Source of the DNA: an uncultured Lachnospiraceae bacterium
GTDB taxonomy: Bacteria > Bacillota > Clostridia > Lachnospirales > Lachnospiraceae
Assembly (NCBI GenBank): GCA_900554925.1
Contig: USJG01000075.1
Coordinates: forward strand, 1 to 10,743
DNA length: 10,743 nt
Direction of reading: 5' to 3'
The notes under the pieces are model-generated. The model had not been told where the DNA came from. It was given only the letters and a program-made list of their open reading frames with translations, and searched no databases. This document shows, in pieces, positions 6,423 through 10,743 of this stretch (the first letter of the stretch is position 1; every line of letters starts with the position of its first letter). A program made the translations under genes and the position numbers.

Positions 6423-6442
6423 AAAACATAGCCCCAAGCTGC
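6413..6442. promoter_or_regulatory. Candidate LytTR operator: 9-bp direct repeats, 21-bp period
   Basis: CCAAGCTGC occurs at 6413-6421 and again at 6434-6442, exact copies with a 12-bp spacer. LytTR-domain regulators are known to bind 9-bp imperfect direct repeats separated by 12-13 bp. The site lies between the LytTR/DUF3021 operon and the ABC operon. The transporter-proximal copy also forms one arm of the terminator stem. Assignment to this LytTR protein is inferred. Confidence 0.45.
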
Positions 6443-6449
6443 ACTTTTC

Positions 6450-6884
6450 CTATTCTTCATCCTGCATATTTTCCAGTGCATGATTAATTTTATTCTCTTC
6501 CGCCTTGTAATACCAGATAGAGGCTGTCCACACAAAAATGTATACTGCAAAATACATAATTACCAGAATCAGATACTCCATTAAGGAAGAATACCAGCAA
6601 AATATCCGGCCTGCAACAGACACAATTACAAATGTGGTCACGCAGTGCAAAAACACCCGCATTTTGAAAGGAATTTTACTGCCTTCTTCCTCCCATGCAG
6701 ATATAAGCAGCAAGGTAGGAAGCGCGCACAGAAAGCCCACAAGAATAATTGCCAGCGGATCATACCATACCAGTTCAAAGTCCCAGCCCATAAGATGCGC
6801 CACAAGCCCTTCTGCCCCTATTACAAAAAGAATCCCGGTAGAGATCATAAGCGTTTCCTGAAATACTATTTTTAATTTATCCAT
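6450..6884 (-). CDS. DUF3021 membrane protein, partner of the LytTR regulator
   Basis: This 144-residue protein has four hydrophobic segments (about 10-32, 43-62, 76-96 and 99-124), a short cytoplasmic N-terminus and an acidic, charged C-terminal tail (KAEENKINHALENMQDEE). This is the DUF3021 layout. Such genes are nearly always found right after a LytTR-domain regulator. Here the ATG at 6884 follows the LytTR stop by one base, so the two are translationally coupled. In streptococcal LytTR regulatory systems (HdrRM, BrsRM) the membrane partner holds the regulator inactive. By analogy DUF3021 may sense membrane state and restrain the LytTR protein, but this is inference. The gene ends 28 bp before a terminator. 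Confidence 0.88.
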   Translation of the reverse strand: MDKLKIVFQETLMISTGILFVIGAEGLVAHLMGWDFELVWYDPLAIILVGFLCALPTLLLISAWEEEGSKIPFKMRVFLHCVTTFVIVSVAGRIFCWYSSLMEYLILVIMYFAVYIFVWTASIWYYKAEENKINHALENMQDEE

Positions 6885-6885
6885 A

Positions 6886-7320
6886 TTACAATCCCAGCCT
6901 TTTCTTCAAATCCTTTACATAGCTTCTGGAAATCACAACAATTTCCCCATTCAAAAGCTGTGCATTCATCCGCCCATTATAATCGGACTTAACAAATTTA
7001 ATCTTTTTGATATTTACGATCATCGCTTTGGAGCACCGTATGAAATTCCTGTTCAGTTCATCCTCAAGCTCGTATAATCTCTTTTTGCTCTGATAGCATT
7101 CATCCTTTGTGTAAATGAAGGTTTTCTTATCAACCGATTCCGCATAATAGATGGCATCCATTTTGCAAAGATACGTCCTGCCCTCCTTTGACACCATCAC
7201 CTTTGAAACGCCATGCTCAAGAATATCCATAGCTGTCTGTATGTACTCTGTTTTTTCCACAGCCTTAATTACTGCGCTTTCTTCTTCCGGTGAAGAAACA
7301 ATTTTTAAATCCACCTTCAT
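6886..7320 (-). CDS. LytTR-domain DNA-binding regulator (no receiver domain)
   Basis: The 144-residue protein has a short N-terminal segment (MKVDLKIVSSPEEESAVIKAV; about 1-38), typical of LytTR proteins paired with DUF3021. A LytTR DNA-binding domain follows (about 42-144). Recognisable elements are YLCKMDAIYYAES (50-62), the linker helix with KKRLYELEDEL (79-89), FIRCSKAMIVNI (93-104) and the C-terminal NGRMNAQLLNGEIVVISRSYVKDLKKRL. There is no phospho-acceptor receiver domain, so control is likely through its membrane partner rather than a histidine kinase. The start is ATG 7320 with AAGGAG 11 nt upstream. The likely targets are its own promoter and the downstream ABC genes; a candidate operator is at 6413-6442. 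Confidence 0.92.
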   Translation of the reverse strand: MKVDLKIVSSPEEESAVIKAVEKTEYIQTAMDILEHGVSKVMVSKEGRTYLCKMDAIYYAESVDKKTFIYTKDECYQSKKRLYELEDELNRNFIRCSKAMIVNIKKIKFVKSDYNGRMNAQLLNGEIVVISRSYVKDLKKRLGL

Positions 7321-7367
7321 CCGTAGCTATTCTCCTTAATCATCTGATTTGGCAGCTACCTTGCTCT

Positions 7368-8072
7368 CTACCATCTGTCAAACCATCCCGAATCTGTACC
7401 CAGGCTTTCAAATTCTTCGGGGAAATAGTCAGAAGCTAAAATTTCTCCGTATATTTTCCGGCTCATGTCCACCACCGTATTCTCATTATAATTTTCAAAT
7501 TCCCGCGAATTGGTGATAAGTGCTCCCATCCTTCCCATATCCTCTATGTTCACACGCTGAATTTCATCTGTCATGGAAGAACAGCAATCCTCCAATACCA
7601 CAACATTATATTCCAATGAGTTTGCATCATAACAGGTAGTCCGTATACAGTTTGGTGTTGTAGTTCCCATCAGGATAACCGTTCTGACTTGCAGCCTCCT
7701 TAAAATCAAATCCAGCTCTGTATGGAAAAAGGCACTCCATCTGGGCTTTATGATCGTATAATCTCCAGGCAGAGGCTTTAGCCCCTCCGGTACCTGCGCA
7801 CTGTTTAATCCGGTGCTGGCAGGCCCCATACTCCTGCCGCCGCTTTTCCAGCTTTCATATCTTGTCAGCTCAACATCGCTGCCATCATAGCGATAGATTC
7901 TCTTTACAAAGAATACCGGTATCCCCTTGCTTCTGGCTGTCTCGATCGCCCTGATACACGCAGGTATGGTCTTTTTGGCCCCGGCAATACAATGAGGCGA
8001 TTCCTCATTAATAAACCCGTTTTCCATATCAATTACGATCAGTGCTGATTTTGTTTTATTCTCTTTCATCAT
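7368..8072 (-). CDS. Isochorismatase-family cysteine hydrolase
   Basis: The 234-residue protein has the complete catalytic triad of the isochorismatase/nicotinamidase superfamily: D15 in LIVIDMENGF, K109 in YTIIKPRWSAF, and the nucleophile C142 in GTTTPNCIRTT. The conserved strand VRTVILMG precedes the cysteine, and the VVLEDCCSSM strand-helix (158-167) is also typical. The length is slightly above the usual 180-210 because of a C-terminal tail (about 205-234) rich in acidic and aromatic residues. Substrates in the family vary (nicotinamide, carbamoyl amides, isochorismate, ureides). No adjacent pathway gene narrows this. The start is one of two tandem ATGs at 8072/8069; the ribosome binding site is weak (AGAGATTGAG). 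An extended -10 promoter lies 31 bp upstream. It is probably cytosolic and monocistronic. Confidence 0.88.
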   Translation of the reverse strand: MMKENKTKSALIVIDMENGFINEESPHCIAGAKKTIPACIRAIETARSKGIPVFFVKRIYRYDGSDVELTRYESWKSGGRSMGPASTGLNSAQVPEGLKPLPGDYTIIKPRWSAFFHTELDLILRRLQVRTVILMGTTTPNCIRTTCYDANSLEYNVVVLEDCCSSMTDEIQRVNIEDMGRMGALITNSREFENYNENTVVDMSRKIYGEILASDYFPEEFESLGTDSGWFDRW

Positions 8073-8102
8073 CTCAATCTCTATTTCTACATAGTCTTTT
8101 AT

Positions 8103-8111
8103 ATTATACCA
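8103..8111 (-). promoter_or_regulatory. Extended -10 promoter for the isochorismatase-family gene
   Basis: The minus strand reads TGGTATAAT, a perfect extended -10. Transcription would begin near 8096, about 24 nt before the tandem ATGs at 8072/8069. The element overlaps the 3' end of the gene fragment at 8104-8334. Confidence 0.6.
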
Positions 8112-8334
8112 TCATCCACATAAAAAAACAGTAATTAGATATGATTTCTCTTAAAATTACATCCCTCGCACTAACAGACTGCATGCCATCTAAAACAAAA
8201 GGATCATTCAAATGCTTCTTAGCAAATTCACTCATCCTGTCATAGCTGTCTAACAGATTGGTAACAATCACATCTCTGTCATCATATCTGTCCAGATTCT
8301 GTACCCTAAAAATTCTGCTGTATTTTTCCCGCAC
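8104..8334 (-). pseudogene. Fragment of an AlbA/Schlafen-type ATP-binding protein
   Basis: An open frame of 76 codons begins at a GTG with no ribosome binding site. Its residues 2-66 closely resemble, from memory, an internal stretch of large (about 400-550 residue) AlbA_2/RecG-like putative DNA-binding proteins with a C-terminal HATPase-type domain. The matching parts are EKYSR....LDRYDDRDVIVTNLLDSYDR, then a conserved KHLNDPF.L.G stretch, then SARDVILREIISN, where intact relatives continue with a HREY-like motif. Here the similarity stops at ISN and the frame runs out in NYCFFMWMMV. Both the AlbA_2 domain and most of the ATPase part are missing. It is most simply a deletion remnant between two promoters. 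A short functional peptide cannot be excluded but has no support. Confidence 0.65.
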
Positions 8335-8341
8335 TACATTG

Positions 8342-8347
8342 TATAAT
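8342..8347 (+). promoter_or_regulatory. -10 element of the toxin-antitoxin promoter
   Basis: A perfect TATAAT lies in AT-rich DNA 47 bp before the antitoxin ATG (8394). Transcription would start near 8354. No good -35 is seen 16-18 bp upstream. Autoregulation by the antitoxin is expected for this family, but I do not see an obvious palindrome. Confidence 0.5.
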
Positions 8348-8393
8348 AAGATTAAAATTAATTTAAAATTTTACTATGAAAGGAATTTCAATC

Positions 8394-8678
8394 ATGCAGA
8401 CATTGATTAAACCTTCTGCCGCAATCCGGCAGAATTATACAGAAATAGCAAATCTTTGTAAAGAAACCGGCGAACCTGTATTCCTGACAAAAAACGGGGA
8501 AGGCGATCTGGTGGTTATGGATATCGCAGTCTACGACCAGAGAGAAAAACAGCTTGAGCTTCGCGAAAAGCTGCTTGAGGTTGAAGAACAGCGGCGTGCC
8601 GGCATTGCAGACATTCCCGCCCGTACCGTCAGTGAAAACTTACGCAGTCATTTAAGGGAGAAAGCTGCCCATGTATAA
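8394..8678 (+). CDS. Phd/YefM-family antitoxin
   Basis: The 94-residue protein starts at ATG 8394, with AAAGGA 9 nt upstream. An in-frame ATG at 8376 has no ribosome binding site. The N-terminal half (residues 1-50) is a Phd/YefM DNA-binding domain: IKPSAAIRQNYTEIANLCKE, then the typical EPVFLTKNGEGDLVVMDIAVYD strand-helix. The C-terminal half is charged and helical (REKQLELREKLLEVEEQRRAG) and would wrap the toxin. The last 8 bp overlap the toxin gene, giving a coupled type II toxin-antitoxin operon. Neutralisation of the toxin and repression of its own promoter are the known family roles. Confidence 0.92.
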   Translation: MQTLIKPSAAIRQNYTEIANLCKETGEPVFLTKNGEGDLVVMDIAVYDQREKQLELREKLLEVEEQRRAGIADIPARTVSENLRSHLREKAAHV

Positions 8679-8976
8679 AGTAGATGTTTCCCCTGCGGCT
8701 AATGCCGTGCTTGAAGACTATGTTGGCCGCTGTTATGAGGACAACGGGCTGGAATGTGCCATGCGTCTTTTGGACTCCTATGATGAGAAAATCGCTTATC
8801 TGGAAACCCAGCCGCTTATCGGCTGTGCCAGGCTCAAATACATTCCTTCCCGATACCGTGTTCTGAAATTCTGGCCGCACCTGTGGTTCGTTTTTCAGAT
8901 AAAGGAATACGAAAACTGTGTAAAAATTGATTATGCTATTGATGACAGGCAGCATTATGGTTCTTTCCTTCACTAA
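8671..8976 (+). CDS. RelE/ParE-family toxin
   Basis: The 101-residue protein overlaps the antitoxin by 8 bp and starts at ATG 8671, with AAGGGAG about 10 nt upstream, inside the antitoxin gene. It has the compact RelE/ParE fold order: a first strand YKVDVSP, two helices (ANAVLEDYVGRCYEDNG and a second helix to about residue 45), then strands at YRVLKFWPHLWFVFQIKEY (62-80) and VKIDYAIDDRQHY (84-96). The conserved arginine in YRVL (R63) and the late DDRQHY stretch fit the family. Whether it cuts ribosome-bound mRNA (RelE-like) or poisons gyrase (ParE-like) cannot be told from sequence alone. A strong terminator follows two bases after the stop. Confidence 0.9.
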   Translation: MYKVDVSPAANAVLEDYVGRCYEDNGLECAMRLLDSYDEKIAYLETQPLIGCARLKYIPSRYRVLKFWPHLWFVFQIKEYENCVKIDYAIDDRQHYGSFLH

Positions 8977-8977
8977 A

Positions 8978-9008
8978 CTGGGAGCCCGCTATGGGGCTCC
9001 CAGTTTTT
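8978..9008 (+). terminator. Strong Rho-independent terminator after the toxin-antitoxin operon
   Basis: A perfect 10-bp stem (CTGGGAGCCC, 8978-8987, with 8994-9003) has a 6-nt loop and is followed by TTTTT (9004-9008). The AAA before the stem can pair with TTT, so on the minus strand a short T-run exists as well. It may also serve the convergent surface-protein gene ending at 9023. Confidence 0.92.
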
Positions 9009-9022
9009 ATTCCTTGGCTCTT

Positions 9023-10743
9023 TTATCGGCCTTTTTTCTTTCCTACAAAATACACATAGCCGCCGATTCCTGCCGCTGCTATGATGCACACAATCAGCAG
9101 TATCCACCACCATCTTGCGGTTTCCCCACTCTGCGGCGCCTCCACCATCCTCTGGTCATCAGCATTTGTTTGCGCTGTTTCCTGGATAGTGCCCTCATCT
9201 GTCGGTTCTTCCGTATCTTCTGCTCCCTCCGGCTCCATAGGCTCTGCGTCTATGACAATGGTATAATCCGAAGCGTGGGTAAAGGTCAGCTCTGCGTTTC
9301 CTTCCCCGTCGATCTGGTCAGCACAGAGGTATTCCAGCTCGTTTTCCACCGCATGGTAGTAGAACAGGTTTGCATACAGGCCGGCGTTTTTCTGATCCAG
9401 GTTGATGGTAAGGATGGCGGTAAAGCCAAACTCGCCCTCATAGGCCAGGGTAATGTTGATGGAATACCGCTCCCCGGTCACGTTGTTGATGACATCCACC
9501 GGGATGGTTCCCGTTCCCCTGGTTACGCCAAAGTCAATGTCCCCGATATCCGTGCCTGTAACGCTCTTCCCGTTTACCGTCCAGGTAATGCCGCCTCCCA
9601 GGTCAAAGACGACCGTGATGTCCTCTCCGGCAATGATTTCAAAGATTTCCGCAGGGACGGTGGTGCTTCCGTTCATATCCACTGTCACAGTCTCCCCCAG
9701 CGTCGTTTCCCCGTTTCTGACTTTCTCAACCAGCTCCTTTAAGCCATCCCGGATCACCTCCCAGCTTTCCTTGCCGTCGTCGTCCCGGATAAAGGGCACG
9801 CCCGGCCCCGGCTTTGGTGTTTCCGTGGGTTCCTGGGGTTTCAGCTTTTCAATAGGCTTTGTATAGGTATCCCCGCAGCGGGTACAGGTATAGGTCATCA
9901 CGCCTTCGCTGGTGACCGTGGGCTGCTTCGTAATACTTCCTGTATAATTATGCCCAAGAGCCGGAATCTCTTCCGAATAACCCTGGCCGCAGGAACAGGT
10001 ATGAGTCAGTGTCCCCGCCTCCGTACAGGTTGCCGCCTTCATCCTGAAACTGATGTAGCTGTGGGTATGGGGATTAGGTGCTCCTGCCAGTTCCGGTTTC
10101 GACGTTTCCGTCGGTGTCGGTTCCGGTGTTGGTGTCGGCACCGAGAGCTGATTCGTAGTTGTGGTTTTACCACCAAATGTTATCGTGATGGATTTTCCGT
10201 TGTGGTCAGCATTTAACACAGTACCATGGACCGGTGAACAGGTCACGCCCGTGCTGTCATAGTCCAATGTCAATGTTTTGCTTTCCGTGCCTTTGCAGAA
10301 AATGGCTTCGATCGTCAGCCCGGAAAGATCAAGCTGGTCTCCTCCATTATAGGTCAACTTAAGGGGCTGGTTAACCACCGTGATGGAATCCAGATTATAG
10401 GCGCTGTCAACATGGGTGCAGATGGGGCAAGACGGAACCAGTGTGTAGTTTTCGTAAATGAAATCATAGGAGTAGGAGTGACTGGCTTTATCAGCTTGAT
10501 GATCCGTATTGCTGCAAGTCTCAATCATACAGGGATGCCAGTGATCCTTTGCATCGCTCTTCCATGTTTTCATGTCTGCGCCGTGGTATGGACCGATATA
10601 CGGGGCGTTCCCATTAGCGTCCTTCACCGTAGCGCCTTCGCCAATCGTAATACTATTGCTGGCAAGGGTGCCGTTGGACGAATGCCCACCGCCAATGTCT
10701 GCGGCGTTTTTTCCATTGCCACCGCCGCCAGTCACCGTGACTG
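9023..10743 (-). CDS. Large cell-surface protein, C-terminal part (gene runs off the window)
   Basis: The frame is open to the right edge; about 573 codons are visible and the true start lies outside. In order from the edge (numbering from the GTG at 10735): a Gly-rich GGGG/IGGG stretch (1-50) like surface beta-helix repeats; a His/Cys module (HWHPC.. to SCPIC, 66-106); a bacterial Ig-like domain (115-199); a Pro/Thr linker (200-220); two more Cys modules (TCTEAGTLTHTCSCG, then YTCTRCG; 224-296), the first ending in IPALGH; a second linker; and a beta-rich domain (323-498). The end is a typical wall-anchor layout: PQSGE (534-538), a transmembrane segment and KKKGR. PQSGE is a departure from LPXTG, so sortase anchoring is likely but unproven. 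Its DNA is visibly GC-richer than the rest of the window. It is probably an adhesin or other surface protein; the ligand is unknown. Confidence 0.88.
   Translation of the reverse strand, partial: VTVTGGGGNGKNAADIGGGHSSNGTLASNSITIGEGATVKDANGNAPYIGPYHGADMKTWKSDAKDHWHPCMIETCSNTDHQADKASHSYSYDFIYENYTLVPSCPICTHVDSAYNLDSITVVNQPLKLTYNGGDQLDLSGLTIEAIFCKGTESKTLTLDYDSTGVTCSPVHGTVLNADHNGKSITITFGGKTTTTNQLSVPTPTPEPTPTETSKPELAGAPNPHTHSYISFRMKAATCTEAGTLTHTCSCGQGYSEEIPALGHNYTGSITKQPTVTSEGVMTYTCTRCGDTYTKPIEKLKPQEPTETPKPGPGVPFIRDDDGKESWEVIRDGLKELVEKVRNGETTLGETVTVDMNGSTTVPAEIFEIIAGEDITVVFDLGGGITWTVNGKSVTGTDIGDIDFGVTRGTGTIPVDVINNVTGERYSINITLAYEGEFGFTAILTINLDQKNAGLYANLFYYHAVENELEYLCADQIDGEGNAELTFTHASDYTIVIDAEPMEPEGAEDTEEPTDEGTIQETAQTNADDQRMVEAPQSGETARWWWILLIVCIIAAAGIGGYVYFVGKKKGR

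Noticed and set aside
6345..6437. 31-residue extension of the ABC ATPase
   Set aside because: It would be translated from the terminator region without a ribosome binding site; the ATPase domain begins at 6344.
7376..7381. TTGACA (minus strand) as the -35 of the LytTR promoter
   Set aside because: At 16-18 bp downstream the sequence reads GTAGCT/TAGCTG/AGCTGC, none of which is a credible -10.
8376..8393. Earlier ATG for the antitoxin
   Set aside because: No ribosome binding site upstream; AAAGGA lies inside this stretch and serves the ATG at 8394.
2278..9003. Shared CTGGGAGC core in the terminators at 2278-2303 and 8978-9003 as a dispersed repeat family
   Set aside because: Similarity is limited to part of the stem; loops and flanks differ, and GC-rich terminator stems easily converge.
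9450..9866. Long plus-strand open frames opposite the surface-protein gene
   Set aside because: They are antisense shadows of a GC-rich, Thr/Gly/Val-rich coding sequence, with no ribosome binding site and low-complexity translations.

Overview
The window looks like chromosomal DNA from a gut Firmicute, most likely a Lachnospiraceae-type clostridium. Strong AGGAGG-like ribosome binding sites and AT-rich intergenic DNA support this. So do the families present as I recall them: CD3324-type HTH, DUF3048, DUF5721-like sequence, a LytTR/DUF3021 pair, and a wall-anchored-type surface protein with a PQSGE tail. I see no rRNA, tRNA, CRISPR array, transposase or phage gene.

Layout. (1) 19-2204, minus strand: an SRPBCC-fold protein, a small kinase-like protein and a serine hydrolase lie close together behind one extended -10 promoter. 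The hydrolase is a chimera: its beta-lactamase-type half stops before the third catalytic motif and continues in frame into sequence resembling DUF5721. (2) 2273-3072, minus: a CD3324-type HTH protein and an RNHCP zinc-ribbon-like protein (TTG start), closed by a terminator. (3) 3073-3385: a divergent intergenic region with a perfect 11-bp inverted repeat. (4) 3386-4540, plus: an exported DUF3048 (YerB-like) protein and its terminator. (5) 4534-7320, minus: a LytTR regulator, its DUF3021 membrane partner, a terminator, then an ABC ATPase and permease. Exact 9-bp direct repeats with a 21-bp period lie between the regulator pair and the transporter. That is the spacing known for LytTR-family operators. 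(6) 7368-8072, minus: an isochorismatase-family hydrolase. (7) 8104-8334: a broken fragment resembling an AlbA/Schlafen-type ATP-binding protein. (8) 8394-9008, plus: a Phd/YefM-RelE/ParE toxin-antitoxin pair with a strong terminator. (9) 9023-10743, minus: the C-terminal part of a large GC-richer surface protein that runs off the right edge.

How the genes may work together. The LytTR-DUF3021 pair probably controls the adjacent ABC exporter in response to membrane or export stress; this is inferred from context. The toxin and antitoxin overlap by 8 bp and are cotranscribed. The remaining genes look like a mosaic of small accessory modules. The chimera and the gene fragment are direct signs of past deletion and rearrangement. 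I found no convincing wholly new system. The best leads are the hydrolase/DUF5721 fusion and the candidate LytTR operator overlapping the terminator.
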